Source: Alcaligenes aquatilis
GTDB lineage: Bacteria > Pseudomonadota > Gammaproteobacteria > Burkholderiales > Burkholderiaceae_B
DNA: 64,000 bases
Assembly (NCBI RefSeq): GCF_003076515.1
Contig: NZ_CP022390.1
Span: 2,418,001 to 2,482,000, forward strand
Reading direction: 5' to 3'
The translations under genes were made by a program, and so were the position numbers. Shown here piece by piece: positions 30,173 to 39,933 of the stretch. Under the pieces are notes generated by a model, which did not search any database, was not told the origin of the DNA, and saw only the letters and a program-made list of their open reading frames with translations. Position 1 is the first letter of the stretch. Every line of letters begins with the position of its first letter.

Positions 30173-31698
30173 GCCAACTCTCCTTTGTCCAACGCCATCT
30201 CGGTCACGGCAGCAACAAAGCACATGCCACGATGGTGATAGCTTTTGAACATATCCATGCTGGCGCACGCCGGGGACAGCAAGACCACATCGCCCGAACG
30301 GGCCTGTTCGGCGGCTGCCTGCACCGCAGCTTCCAGACCATCACAAAAACGGTGACGGACATCGTGTGCGGCTAGAACAGCAGCAATCTGCTTGGCGTCC
30401 TGCCCAATCAGAAAGGCCTCAGCCACATTTTGGGCAGCAGCCACAGCCAGCGGCTCAAAATCCTGGCCCTTGCCCAGCCCACCGGCAATCAGCCAGACGC
30501 GCTGATCGAAGCCACGCAAGGCCGCGACAGTCGCGCCAACGTTGGTGCCTTTGCTGTCATCCAGATACTGAACACCATCGAGCACACGAATCAGTTCTAC
30601 ACGGTGCGGCTCGCCTTGATAGGTGCGCAGGCCATTGAGCAACTCCGCCCAACCCAGCCCCAGGCAGCGAGCCAGCAGCAAAGCTGCTTGAGCATTCAAG
30701 GCGTTATGACGGCCCTTGATCTGCAAAGCCTCAACCGGCATCAGACGCTTCAAGCCGCCCTTGCCACGCACGGCGGGCTCAAGCGGCGCATTACGTTTTT
30801 TCAGACCGGTGGCAGGCAGCTCAAAATCGGTAGGCTCGTTGGCCACCAGCCACTGCATACCGCCATCCGTCAACAAGCCCATATCGCCCAGCAAAGCGGG
30901 CTTGTCCAGACCGAAGCTGCGCACCGACTCCTGACCGGCATCGGGAATCATGGCCATGACGGCAGGGTCATCGCGATTGACCAAGGTCACATCGCACATG
31001 CCATACATACGTTGTTTGGACTGGATATAGGCATCCATGCCGCCGTGCCAGTCCAGATGATCCTGCGAAATATTCAGTACAACGCCAGCATCCGCCTGCA
31101 AGCTAAAGGTGCTATCCAGTTGGAAGCTGGACAGTTCCAGCACCCAGACTTGAGGCAAAGCGTTATTTTCCAGAGCGTCGCACAAGGCGGTCAGCGCAGC
31201 AGGGCTGATATTGCCCACAGCCAGCGCAGCGACACCAGCTTGTTCGAGCAAGTGGCGCGTCATGGCAGTGACCGTCGTTTTGCCATTGGTGCCGGTGATG
31301 GCCACTACGCGGCTTTCATGCCCTTGATCGGCCAAATCTTTCAGGGCACGAGCGAACAGCTCGATCTCGCCAATAACTTCAATGCCACGATCGCGTGCCT
31401 GAGCTAAAAAGTCAGCCAAGACAGGATCCACTGGCGACAGACCGGGGCTAATCACCACCGTGTGTACACCGCTCAGGCTATCGGCCTGCAAAGCGCTCTG
31501 CCCCAAACGCACATCCAGAGCCGTGCCAGTCAAGGCCTGGAGCTTGTCCAGACCTTGCACGTTTTCGCGCGTATCCGCCAAACGAATGCTAGCCCCCTGA
31601 GCCAAAGACCAACGAGCCGCAGCAAAGCCAGTCTCGCCTAACCCCAGGATAAGCATGAGACCGTCTTTACGGATCGAAGGAAAACTCAAGGCATTCAT
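30169..31698 (-). CDS. murD: UDP-N-acetylmuramoyl-L-alanine-D-glutamate ligase MurD
   Basis: Adds D-glutamate to UDP-MurNAc-L-Ala. It has 509 residues, longer than E. coli MurD (438), with an N-terminal extension of about 14 residues and an insertion near [18 protein letters not shown] (about 275-300). Landmarks: [20 protein letters not shown] loop [25 protein letters not shown], and the C-terminal [15 protein letters not shown] and [18 protein letters not shown]. It overlaps mraY and ftsW by 4 nt. Confidence 0.96.
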   Translation of the reverse strand: MNALSFPSIRKDGLMLILGLGETGFAAARWSLAQGASIRLADTRENVQGLDKLQALTGTALDVRLGQSALQADSLSGVHTVVISPGLSPVDPVLADFLAQARDRGIEVIGEIELFARALKDLADQGHESRVVAITGTNGKTTVTAMTRHLLEQAGVAALAVGNISPAALTALCDALENNALPQVWVLELSSFQLDSTFSLQADAGVVLNISQDHLDWHGGMDAYIQSKQRMYGMCDVTLVNRDDPAVMAMIPDAGQESVRSFGLDKPALLGDMGLLTDGGMQWLVANEPTDFELPATGLKKRNAPLEPAVRGKGGLKRLMPVEALQIKGRHNALNAQAALLLARCLGLGWAELLNGLRTYQGEPHRVELIRVLDGVQYLDDSKGTNVGATVAALRGFDQRVWLIAGGLGKGQDFEPLAVAAAQNVAEAFLIGQDAKQIAAVLAAHDVRHRFCDGLEAAVQAAAEQARSGDVVLLSPACASMDMFKSYHHRGMCFVAAVTEMALDKGELA

Positions 31699-32867
31699 CG
31701 CAGTTTCAATGTAGATAGGCCAATCATGACCAGCATCATGGTGATGATCCAGAAACGGACCACTACCTGTGTTTCTTTCCAGCCGCTGACTTCAAAGTGA
31801 TGGTGCAGCGGTGCCATACGAAATATTCGTCTGCCTTGTCCGTAACGTTTCTTGGTGTACTTGAACCAGGTCACCTGCAACATCACCGACAAGGTTTCCA
31901 CCACAAACACGCCACCCATAATGAACAGCACGATTTCCTGACGCACGATCACAGCGATCGTACCCAGCGCCCCCCCCAGAGCCAGAGCGCCTACGTCGCC
32001 CATGAACACCTGCGCGGGATACGCGTTAAACCACAGAAAAGCCAAACCCGCACCAGCGATGGCCGCGCAAATCACTAGCAATTCGCCCGCACCGGGAATA
32101 TAGGGAAACAAAAGATATTTGGAGTAGTCCACACGGCCGACCACATAGGCAAAAATGCCCAGTGCGGAGCCCACCAGCACGGTAGGCATAATCGCCAGCC
32201 CGTCCAGACCATCTGTCAGATTGACGGCATTGCTGGAGCCCACGATCACTGCCCAGGTCAACACGACAAAACCCAGCACTCCCAGGGGGTAGCTCACAGA
32301 CTTGAAGAACGGCACGATCAGATCAGCCTGGGTCGGCAATGACATGGTGAAGCCGCTCAAGACCCATTCTTTGAACAGGGGCCACAATTCGGTATTGGCA
32401 GGCACCGAAACGGCAAAGCTCAGGTACACGGCCGCCACCATACCGATCAGGGCTTGCCAGAAGAATTTCTGACGTGAGGACATTCCCTCGGGGTCACGGT
32501 TGACGACTTTCTTGTAGTCGTCAGCCCAACCAATCCAGCCAAAACCGAACGTCACCAGCAAAACGACCCAGACAAAACGATTGGTCCAATCTGCCCACAG
32601 CAAGGTGCTGATACCGATAGCGATCAGGATCAAAACACCGCCCATGGTGGGGGTACCGTTCTTTTGCAAATGCGATTCCGGACCGTAGGCACGTACAGCC
32701 TGACCGATCTTCAGTTCGGTCAGCTTGCGGATAACCCAGGGACCTGCCAACAAGCCAATTGCCAGCGCGGTGGCGCTGGCCAAAATAGCACGCAGGGTGA
32801 TGTACTCAAACACCCCAAAGGCGCGAATATGATCGTCCGATAGCCAGCGTGCCAGTTCAAGAAGCAT
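31695..32867 (-). CDS. mraY: Phospho-N-acetylmuramoyl-pentapeptide transferase MraY
   Basis: Integral membrane enzyme forming lipid I from UDP-MurNAc-pentapeptide and undecaprenyl phosphate. The start at 32867 encodes [22 protein letters not shown], as in other MraY, and gives 390 residues; it overlaps the end of murEF by 11 nt. Motifs: [30 protein letters not shown] with the catalytic DD pair, [14 protein letters not shown], the Mg-binding [15 protein letters not shown], and the C-terminal [15 protein letters not shown]. About ten membrane helices. Confidence 0.97.
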   Translation of the reverse strand: MLLELARWLSDDHIRAFGVFEYITLRAILASATALAIGLLAGPWVIRKLTELKIGQAVRAYGPESHLQKNGTPTMGGVLILIAIGISTLLWADWTNRFVWVVLLVTFGFGWIGWADDYKKVVNRDPEGMSSRQKFFWQALIGMVAAVYLSFAVSVPANTELWPLFKEWVLSGFTMSLPTQADLIVPFFKSVSYPLGVLGFVVLTWAVIVGSSNAVNLTDGLDGLAIMPTVLVGSALGIFAYVVGRVDYSKYLLFPYIPGAGELLVICAAIAGAGLAFLWFNAYPAQVFMGDVGALALGGALGTIAVIVRQEIVLFIMGGVFVVETLSVMLQVTWFKYTKKRYGQGRRIFRMAPLHHHFEVSGWKETQVVVRFWIITMMLVMIGLSTLKLR

Positions 32868-35634
32868 GAGTGGCCCCTTCGTTATGGGAGAAATGGCTTT
32901 CCAAGGCGGCAACCACACGCTCCATACGAGCACTGCGCGAACCCTTGATCAACACATGGGACGGCTCCAAAGCCAATAGGTACGCCACCATGTCCTCCAG
33001 CGTCTCGAATTGATGCGCACGTGCACCAAAAGCCTGAGCAGCATGGCTGGCATCACCACCCAAGGTCAGCAATTCATCCATGCCGCGCTCTTTGGCGTAG
33101 GCACCGACTTCCGCGTGCAACTCAGAGCTGTTGTCACCGATCTCGGCCATATTGCCCAGCACCAGCACCTTGCGTCCTTTCAGCTGTGCCAGCACATCAA
33201 TCGCGGCACGCACCGAATCCGGGTTGGCGTTGTAAGTGTCATCAATCAACTGGTAACCGGAAGACAACTGCTTGGGCTGCATCCGTCCCGAGACAGGACG
33301 AAAGCTCTCCAGACCTTGCGCAATCGCGCTCAAAGGAGCACCGGCGGCATGGGCGCAAGCGGCAGCCGCCAAGGCATTACGCAGGTTATGTATACCAGGG
33401 CTGTTCAAAGTCAAGGCGCAGGACTGCCCTGCCACGTGCAGCACAAAACGGGTTTGGGCCGGCTCGACAAACATATCGGCTGCAAATACCGTCTCCTGAC
33501 CACTCAGGCCAAAGCGCAACACGGTGCGCTGACCGGCTTGTTCGGCCCACATCGCACTGAAAGCATCGTCATCGGGAATGACCAGCGCGCCGTCTAGAGG
33601 CAGCGCATCAATAACGGCCCCGTTTTCACGAGCCACCGCTTCCACGCTGTGCATGAACTCCTGATGTTCGCGCTGTGCGTTATTGATCAGGGCAATCGTG
33701 GGGCGAGCCATGGACGCCAGCACGGCGATTTCGCCGGGATGGTTCATGCCCATCTCCAGGACGGCAGCCTTGTGCTCGGAGCTCAAACGCAGGATGGACA
33801 GGGGTACGCCCAGATCGTTGTTCAAATTGCCGCGAGTTGCCAGGCTTTCTGCTTCGCCCAACCAGGCGCGCAAGATAGCGGCAATCATTTCCTTGGTCGT
33901 GGTCTTGCCATTGCTACCGGTCACGCCGATGACAGGGATATCAAAGCGCGAACGCCATTCGGTGGCCAAGGTCATCAAGGCACGGCGTGTATCACCCAGT
34001 ACAAGTTGGGGCAGTTCAACTTCGGTATCCCGTTGAGCCACGATGGCGGCAACAGCGCCCTGCTCTTTGGCTTTCTCCAAATAGCGGTGACCATCGAATT
34101 GCTCACCACTCAAAGCCAGGAACACATCCCCTTTGGCCAAGCTACGGGAGTCGGTGCTCAAACGCACACCACGCAACCACAGCAAGGCCGCTTTGGCCCA
34201 GTCGCAGTCATCAAACACAGAGCGTTCGCCCTGCACTTCCTGGTAGGTTTCATGCCCTTTGCCGGCCAGCAGCACAATATCGTCAGGACTGGCAGCCCAG
34301 ATTGAGGACAGAATGGCGCGGGCGCGATCCATTTGTACGGCAGGCGCTTCAGGCATACCAGCCACAATCTGACGAATGATCTCGGCAGGATCTTCAAAAC
34401 GAGGATTGTCAGTCGTCACCAGCACGCCGTCGGCCAGACGGGCGGCTATTTCACCCATGATGGGGCGTTTGCTGGTGTCGCGGTTACCGCCACAACCAAA
34501 TACGCAGATCAGCTTGCCACCCCGAACACTGGCCACTTCACGCAGTGCTTGCAGGGCACGCTCCAACGCGTCAGCGGTATGAGCGTAATCCACCACGACC
34601 AAAGGCAGAGGCTGGCGGCCTGCGGTGCTCTTGGGCGTCACAATTTGCAGGCGACCAGGAACGGACTCCAGCTTGTCCATGATGCGAGCGATCTTGGACA
34701 CCGGCCAACCCACCTCTTGCAGCACACCGGCCACCAACAGGAGGTTGGCCACGTTATGCTCGCCCAGCAGGTGGGTCAAAATCTGTGCAGTACCGTGCGC
34801 GGTGACCAGGTTGAATACCTGGCCATCAGCCCCGGTATGCACATCCTGTGCCAGCAGATCCACCTCCGGTTGGCTCATGGAATACGAAATCACACGAGCA
34901 GCCAAGCCGGCCTGCATCAATTCACGGCCAGTTTCATCGTCCGCATTCACAACGGCGCTACGCAGACCGGGCCAGCTAAACAGGCGCAGCTTGGCCTGTT
35001 TGTATTCTTCCATGCTGTGGTGATAGTCCAGATGGTCATGCGTGAGGTTGGTGAACCCGGCAATATCAATGCGGACACCGTCCAGGCGGCCTTGCTCCAG
35101 GCCAATCGACGAGGCTTCCAGCGCCACGGCATTGCCACCTTGGGCGCGAATGGCGGCCAAGCTGCGATGTACGGTCAGTACGTCCGGCGTCGTCAGTACG
35201 CCACCCAGATTGGAGCCGTCAGGCAAGGTCACGCCCAGCGTACCAATGGTGCCGCAAGGCACTTGGGAATGATTCAGAGCCGAAGCCACCCACTGCGCCG
35301 TGGAGGTCTTGCCATTGGTACCGGTCACCGCGACAACCGTCATTTCCTCGGAAGGACGACCCCACCACTGATGAGCCACTTCACCCAACAAGGCACTGAG
35401 GTTGGCAACCTGCAAAACAGGTACGCCGGGATCCACCGCCTGATCGCCCTGCTCACGCACAATCGCAACCGCACCTTGTTGCACAGCCTGAACTTCATAC
35501 TCACGACCATCACCTTGATGACCAAGGCAGGCAAAAAACGCATCACCCGCCTTGATCTGGCGGGAATCCAAACACAGGTTAGCCGTGGGCGCTACATGCT
35601 GCGCCAGCCACTCCAGTATTGCTGCGGCGTTCAT
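32857..35634 (-). CDS. murEF: Fused MurE-MurF peptidoglycan ligase
   Basis: One 925-residue polypeptide carries two successive cytoplasmic ligases. The MurE half (about 1-480) adds meso-diaminopimelate: ATP loop [15 protein letters not shown], carbamylated-lysine region near [13 protein letters not shown], and the mDAP-selecting motif DNPRFEDP. The MurF half (about 483-925) adds D-Ala-D-Ala: [23 protein letters not shown] loop [30 protein letters not shown], and [16 protein letters not shown]. No stop or frameshift separates them. The MurF half lacks the usual first 20 or so residues, with the junction WLRGVRL acting as linker. The same fusion is known in Bordetella. The ATG overlaps the ftsI stop by 4 nt. 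Confidence 0.96.
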   Translation of the reverse strand: MNAAAILEWLAQHVAPTANLCLDSRQIKAGDAFFACLGHQGDGREYEVQAVQQGAVAIVREQGDQAVDPGVPVLQVANLSALLGEVAHQWWGRPSEEMTVVAVTGTNGKTSTAQWVASALNHSQVPCGTIGTLGVTLPDGSNLGGVLTTPDVLTVHRSLAAIRAQGGNAVALEASSIGLEQGRLDGVRIDIAGFTNLTHDHLDYHHSMEEYKQAKLRLFSWPGLRSAVVNADDETGRELMQAGLAARVISYSMSQPEVDLLAQDVHTGADGQVFNLVTAHGTAQILTHLLGEHNVANLLLVAGVLQEVGWPVSKIARIMDKLESVPGRLQIVTPKSTAGRQPLPLVVVDYAHTADALERALQALREVASVRGGKLICVFGCGGNRDTSKRPIMGEIAARLADGVLVTTDNPRFEDPAEIIRQIVAGMPEAPAVQMDRARAILSSIWAASPDDIVLLAGKGHETYQEVQGERSVFDDCDWAKAALLWLRGVRLSTDSRSLAKGDVFLALSGEQFDGHRYLEKAKEQGAVAAIVAQRDTEVELPQLVLGDTRRALMTLATEWRSRFDIPVIGVTGSNGKTTTKEMIAAILRAWLGEAESLATRGNLNNDLGVPLSILRLSSEHKAAVLEMGMNHPGEIAVLASMARPTIALINNAQREHQEFMHSVEAVARENGAVIDALPLDGALVIPDDDAFSAMWAEQAGQRTVLRFGLSGQETVFAADMFVEPAQTRFVLHVAGQSCALTLNSPGIHNLRNALAAAACAHAAGAPLSAIAQGLESFRPVSGRMQPKQLSSGYQLIDDTYNANPDSVRAAIDVLAQLKGRKVLVLGNMAEIGDNSSELHAEVGAYAKERGMDELLTLGGDASHAAQAFGARAHQFETLEDMVAYLLALEPSHVLIKGSRSARMERVVAALESHFSHNEGATHAS

Positions 35635-37370
35635 CGTACATTCTCCGCACCGGGGCCAACGGCCACCAGCGAATCTATGGGCGCATCAGGCTGGACACCT
35701 AGGCGTCGCAAGCTCCGGGCCACAATTTCTGAAAAAATCGGCGCGGCAATACGCCCGCCGTAATAATTGGAACTATGTGGCTCGTCAATCGTGACGGCCA
35801 CCACAATGCGAGGATCAGAGACGGGCGCAAAGCCTACAAAAGAGCCGCGATACAGAGATTTGCTGTAACGGCCATCCACAATCTTGCGGGCCGTACCGCT
35901 CTTGCCAGCGACGCGATAACCTTGCACCTGAGCCAGACGGGCACCGGCCGGGCCAGCCGCATCTTCCAGCATGGCGCGCAGTTCCGCCGCCACTTTAGGG
36001 GTATAAACCTGAACACTGGCGGGTTTGCCCTCGCGCTTGAGCAAGGTCATGGAAACCATATCGCCATTACGCGCAAACGCCGTATAGGCGTGGGCAATTT
36101 GCAGCAGGGAAACCGACAGGCCATAACCGTAGGACATGGTGGCGCGCTCGATAGGACGCCAGCGCTCCCACGGACGTAGTCGTCCGCTGGCAATACCGGG
36201 GAAGTCGGCCTGCGGAGAACGGCCAAAACCCAGCTCGGTAAATTTGTTCCACATTTCCTGCGATGTCAGACGCTCGGAAATCATAGTCATGCCGATATTG
36301 CTGGAGCGACGCAAGATTCCCGCAGCATCCAAGGTGCCATTGTGACGGCTGACATCGCTGATCACATTGCCTTGGTAGCGATACTGACCATTACCCGTAT
36401 TGAACAGGGTGGCCGTGGTAATGCGGTTGATATCGAGCGCCAACCCCACCGTAAAGGGCTTCATGATGGAACCGGGCTCGAAGGTGTCGGTCAAGGCACG
36501 GTTACGCAGAGCTGGCCCTTTGCGGTCATCCCGGTCATTAGGGTTATAGGTAGGCAGATTCACCAGGGCCAGGATTTCCCCGGTTTTTACATCCATGACC
36601 ACAGCGGCAGCCGCATTGGCTTTGACATCTTCCATCCCCTTTTTCAGGGCGGTATAAGCGTCAAATTGCAAACCAGCGTCAACTGACAGGTGCAAATCCT
36701 GACCGTGAGTAGGCGGGATGACAGCGCGTACGTCTTCAACCACACGGCCCAAACGGTCACGAATCACACGACGCGAACCAGGAGTGCCGGACAAGGCAGA
36801 ATTAAAGGCCAACTCGATGCCTTCAATACCTTGGTCCTCAATATTCGTAAAGCCCAGAATATGCGCCATGACTTCCCCTTCGGGATAGAAACGGCGCATT
36901 TCCTCTTGCTGGTGAATGCCTGGAATTTTCAGTTCGGCAATCTGGGCAGCCACATCGACGTCCACCTGACGCTTGATGTAAACAAAATTACGGTCCTCGA
37001 CGGACAAACGGCGCTCAATATCGGATGCACCCATGCCCAACAGCTTGGCCAATTGTCCGATCTGCTCGGGCTTGGCATTACGGGCATCATCAGGAATAGC
37101 CCAGATTGCCTTGACCGGCACGCTGGAGGCCAGCACCACCGAGCCACTGCGATCAAACACCTTGCCACGCATGGGCGGCAACACCTGGGTGCGCTCGTAG
37201 CGACGCTCGCCTTGTTGCTGCAAGAATTCAGTAGACAGGCCTTGCAAGTACAAAGCCTTGACGATCAGGGCGCCGAAACCCAGGAATAAAAGAACCAGCA
37301 CCAAACGCGAACGCCAAAATGGCATCTGCACGCTCAGTGCGGGATTCTCGTGATAGCCGTATCGTTTCAT
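35631..37370 (-). CDS. ftsI: Septal peptidoglycan transpeptidase FtsI (PBP3)
   Basis: Class B penicillin-binding protein that cross-links septal peptidoglycan. It has 579 residues. A short cytoplasmic segment, one membrane anchor (about 21-40), a pedestal domain (about 60-220) and a transpeptidase domain (about 245-565). The active-site serine is in EPGSIMKPF (SxxK), the SxN motif is SSNIGM and the KTG-type motif is AGKSGTARK. It overlaps ftsL and murEF by 4 nt each and should act with FtsW. Confidence 0.97.
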   Translation of the reverse strand: MKRYGYHENPALSVQMPFWRSRLVLVLLFLGFGALIVKALYLQGLSTEFLQQQGERRYERTQVLPPMRGKVFDRSGSVVLASSVPVKAIWAIPDDARNAKPEQIGQLAKLLGMGASDIERRLSVEDRNFVYIKRQVDVDVAAQIAELKIPGIHQQEEMRRFYPEGEVMAHILGFTNIEDQGIEGIELAFNSALSGTPGSRRVIRDRLGRVVEDVRAVIPPTHGQDLHLSVDAGLQFDAYTALKKGMEDVKANAAAAVVMDVKTGEILALVNLPTYNPNDRDDRKGPALRNRALTDTFEPGSIMKPFTVGLALDINRITTATLFNTGNGQYRYQGNVISDVSRHNGTLDAAGILRRSSNIGMTMISERLTSQEMWNKFTELGFGRSPQADFPGIASGRLRPWERWRPIERATMSYGYGLSVSLLQIAHAYTAFARNGDMVSMTLLKREGKPASVQVYTPKVAAELRAMLEDAAGPAGARLAQVQGYRVAGKSGTARKIVDGRYSKSLYRGSFVGFAPVSDPRIVVAVTIDEPHSSNYYGGRIAAPIFSEIVARSLRRLGVQPDAPIDSLVAVGPGAENVR

Positions 37371-37669
37371 GGCTGCGCTCCGGGCTGCGCCAGCGTCGAG
37401 CTGAGCTGACCACCTTGCACATAGAGAGTGCGCTCAGGAGAGCTAAGCACCAGGCCCAATTCATTACGGCCAATATCATCCACCCGGGCATTACGAGCCA
37501 GTTCGGCCCGCTCCAGTTGCAAACGACGCCAGTCCGTATCCAGTTCACCGGCTTTGGTGACCAGACGATCGGTTTGCACAAACAGTTCGCGCGCCTGATA
37601 GCGCGCCGTCACCAAAGAGATGGCCGACAGCATCAACACCAAAGAGAGGGTGATGACCAGGCGCATCAT
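37367..37669 (-). CDS. ftsL: Cell division protein FtsL
   Basis: Small bitopic divisome protein that forms a complex with FtsQ and FtsB and activates FtsWI. It has 100 residues: a single hydrophobic segment near the N-terminus (about 4-19), then a heptad-like periplasmic helix with [20 protein letters not shown]. Sequence conservation is weak in this family, so the assignment leans on size, topology and position between rsmH and ftsI, which is diagnostic. Both neighbours overlap it by 4 nt. Confidence 0.92.
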   Translation of the reverse strand: MMRLVITLSLVLMLSAISLVTARYQARELFVQTDRLVTKAGELDTDWRRLQLERAELARNARVDDIGRNELGLVLSSPERTLYVQGGQLSSTLAQPGAQP

Positions 37670-38736
37670 CGGCGGCCTCGCTTGCCAGCAGGCTGGCGGC
37701 TATAGGCGGCCTGTTGCAGCAGACGCTCGCTGGCGCTGCGCATCCAGTCCTGGGGGATAGGGGTGTCGGTGCGTTGCACCACACGTAATACCGCCGAGCG
37801 GGCTCGGGGGTTGTCGCTGGACTCCTGGTCGGTGGGCAAGATTCTGCCCAAAGACTGCACCAGAGGCTGGGGCAAGTCTTTTTCAAGAATAGGTAGACGT
37901 GACTGTTCCTGCGCGGGACGCGCAGCTGCGTTCATGAACTGTTTGACCATGCGGTCCTCCAGTGAATGAAATGCAATCACCGCAAGCCTGCCCCGAGTCG
38001 CCAATCGACTCAGAATTGACGGAAGCGCGTACGCGAGCTCTTCGAGCTCACGATTGAGGTAAATCCGTATAGCCTGGAAGGTCCTGGTTGCCGGATGTTG
38101 ACCCTTTTCGCGCGTGCGGACGACACCGGCGACGAGCTCGGCGAGATCACGCGTTGTATGTAGCGGGCGGGATTGGCGGCGATCAACAATCGCCTTTGCA
38201 ATCTGGAAAGCAAACCGTTCTTCGCCATATTCTGCAATGACCTCCTTTAAAACTTCCACGCTGACCTCGGCCAGCCACTGTTCAGCGGTCAAACCACCGC
38301 TGGTATCCATGCGCATGTCCAAGGGACCTTCGCGCATAAAAGAGAAACCTCGTTGTGCGTCGTCGATTTGTGGCGAGGAAATGCCCAAATCCATCATGAC
38401 GCCTTGCAATGGCCCCACCTCCAGCTCGTCCAGAGCCTGGGCCAGATCACCAAAACCACTATGTACAACCGTGACACGGCTATCTTGTGCCGCCAGCTCC
38501 TGGGCCACGGCAATGGCCTGCGGGTCCTTGTCGATCACGATCAGGCGCCCCTGCGGGCTCAAGTGCGACAACAGCAGCCGGCTATGACCACCACGACCAA
38601 AGGTGCAATCGACGTACACCCCATCGACCAGGCCCTGGATTTCAGGGTTTTGCGCCCAGCGCCGGGCCTCAAAGGACGGATCCACGAGGGCCGCCACCGT
38701 AGGCTCCAACAGCACGGATCGATGTACCAGCGTCAT
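37666..38736 (-). CDS. rsmH: 16S rRNA m4C1402 methyltransferase RsmH
   Basis: SAM-dependent methyltransferase acting on C1402 of 16S rRNA (also called MraW). It has 356 residues, about 40 longer than E. coli. Visible: [52 protein letters not shown] (partly) and the C-terminal [18 protein letters not shown]. The extra length is a C-terminal extension rich in R, Q and A. It lies 7 nt after mraZ. Confidence 0.97.
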   Translation of the reverse strand: MTLVHRSVLLEPTVAALVDPSFEARRWAQNPEIQGLVDGVYVDCTFGRGGHSRLLLSHLSPQGRLIVIDKDPQAIAVAQELAAQDSRVTVVHSGFGDLAQALDELEVGPLQGVMMDLGISSPQIDDAQRGFSFMREGPLDMRMDTSGGLTAEQWLAEVSVEVLKEVIAEYGEERFAFQIAKAIVDRRQSRPLHTTRDLAELVAGVVRTREKGQHPATRTFQAIRIYLNRELEELAYALPSILSRLATRGRLAVIAFHSLEDRMVKQFMNAAARPAQEQSRLPILEKDLPQPLVQSLGRILPTDQESSDNPRARSAVLRVVQRTDTPIPQDWMRSASERLLQQAAYSRQPAGKRGRR

Positions 38737-38743
38737 GACTTAC

Positions 38744-39172
38744 TCAGAAAGAAAAAGTGTCGAATACGTCTGTGGAGTTTTCAGCCAGATCCTGGGCCTG
38801 TCGGCGTTCCAGTTCCTGGGCATTCCACAACTCAAAATGGGTGGCCATACCCAGCAGCATGGCGTCGCGCTCCAGCCCCACTGCGGCGCGCAGTTCGGGA
38901 GCGATCAATATCCGACCAGCGGAGTCCAGATCAACGTCCTGAGCACTACCCAGCAGCAGGCGTTGCAAGAAACGGGCACTCATGGGAAAGCGGGCAATTT
39001 GTTCGCGCTTTTCTTCCCACACACTGCGCGGATACACCAGCAAACAGCCGTCGGGATGGCGAGTGAGGGTCAAGCGGCCTTGTTCCTGTTGCAAAAGCGC
39101 GTCACGGTGCCGAGTCGGAATGGACATCCGACCCTTAGCATCCAGTGTGAGTGCGCTGCTGCCTTGGAACAC
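38744..39172 (-). CDS. mraZ: Transcriptional regulator MraZ
   Basis: AbrB-type ring-shaped DNA-binding protein, first gene of the dcw cluster and its repressor in E. coli. It has 142 residues with two SpoVT/AbrB-like halves: LTLDAKGRMSIPTRHRDAL (9-27) and DVDLDSAGRILIAPELRAAVGL (about 76-97, shown in part). The start is a GTG at 39172, six nt after a run of five G that is both the ribosome-binding site and part of the last MraZ-type repeat. This suggests tight autoregulation. Confidence 0.96.
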   Translation of the reverse strand: MFQGSSALTLDAKGRMSIPTRHRDALLQQEQGRLTLTRHPDGCLLVYPRSVWEEKREQIARFPMSARFLQRLLLGSAQDVDLDSAGRILIAPELRAAVGLERDAMLLGMATHFELWNAQELERRQAQDLAENSTDVFDTFSF

Positions 39173-39175
39173 TTT

Positions 39176-39215
39176 TTTCCCCCACTTTTTTACACTATTT
39201 CCTACTTTTCCCCAC
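39176..39215 (-). promoter_or_regulatory. Probable MraZ operator, four 10-bp direct repeats
   Basis: On the minus strand four repeats of 10 bp begin with GT: GTGGGGAAAA, GTAGGAAATA, GTGTAAAAAA and GTGGGGGAAA. MraZ boxes in E. coli are GTGGG-type repeats spaced by one helical turn, so the arrangement fits. The first repeat overlaps the likely -10 element; the last contains the mraZ ribosome-binding site. Confidence 0.78.
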
Positions 39216-39242
39216 TCTACGGGGGAAAGGCTTTTCGGTCAA
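39214..39242 (-). promoter_or_regulatory. Probable dcw (mraZ) promoter
   Basis: TTGACC (39242-39237) and TAGAGT (39219-39214) with a 17-nt spacer on the minus strand match sigma-70 elements. They lie directly upstream of, and overlap, the MraZ-type repeats. Confidence 0.7.
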
Positions 39243-39463
39243 GGCAGCGGTTGCAATTTTTTCAATCACAACAAGCACTTAGCGCACTATCCTAGAAGTG
39301 ACGGAAAAAAAATACTGTGTTAAATCAAGAAATTGCGTTGCGCATTAAAAGTGAATTGTTATAAAAACGCGCACAAGCGACTCCTGCCAAGGATTCAACA
39401 TCCTTAACAATTGCTTTCAAATGTACGAAATCAATGCAATTGGTGGCGAATGCCAGGAGAAGT

Positions 39464-39870
39464 GTGAGACAGGCCTATAGGCCGGATTCTGTATGCCAGC
39501 GGGAACCCGCTGACCGGCAATCATTCCTCTGGACCGACCATTACTGGCCGGTTCTAGCTACCTACCCGCATACTAAGACGAGCCGCCTATCGGCTAAAAA
39601 GCCTGCGTATGCCTATTTGGTATTGCTCCGGGTAGAGGTTACCGCGTTTCACCCCACAGCACTTTGCACCGAAATGCAAGAAAACACGGAAGTGGCCGTA
39701 TCTGTGCCTGCTTGCGCAAGCCCTTGCTGTGGTCTCGTCTCTGTGGCCCTAGTCCTCGGCTTATCTGACGTGATGCCAGCCTTGCCGGACGGCTGTTAGC
39801 CGCTACCCTGCTCTATGGAGTCCGGACCTTCCTCGATACTTGCGTACCGCGACTGCCCAGCCTGCCTCAC
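39464..39870 (-). ncRNA. rnpB: RNase P RNA, class A
   Basis: Catalytic RNA of RNase P, which removes 5' leaders from tRNA precursors. On the minus strand the 5' segment contains GAGGAAGGTCCGGACTCC (39834-39817). The central GGGTGAAACGCGGTAA core follows, and the 3' part contains AGAATCCGGCCTAT; these are the universally conserved blocks. The ends pair as the P1 helix: GTGAGGCAGGC at the 5' end with GCCTGTCTCAC at the 3' end, which sets the boundaries to within a few nt. No convincing terminator follows; short open frames over it are spurious. Confidence 0.95.
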
Positions 39871-39933
39871 AGATGCATTGTAACCTGCGACAATAGAGAA
39901 ATTCGCAGGACGCGCTGTTTTATCTGGAGTCTT

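Noticed and set aside
39434..39799. Short plus-strand frame over the RNase P RNA
   Set aside because: The region has the conserved RNase P core and P1 pairing; the frame is incidental.
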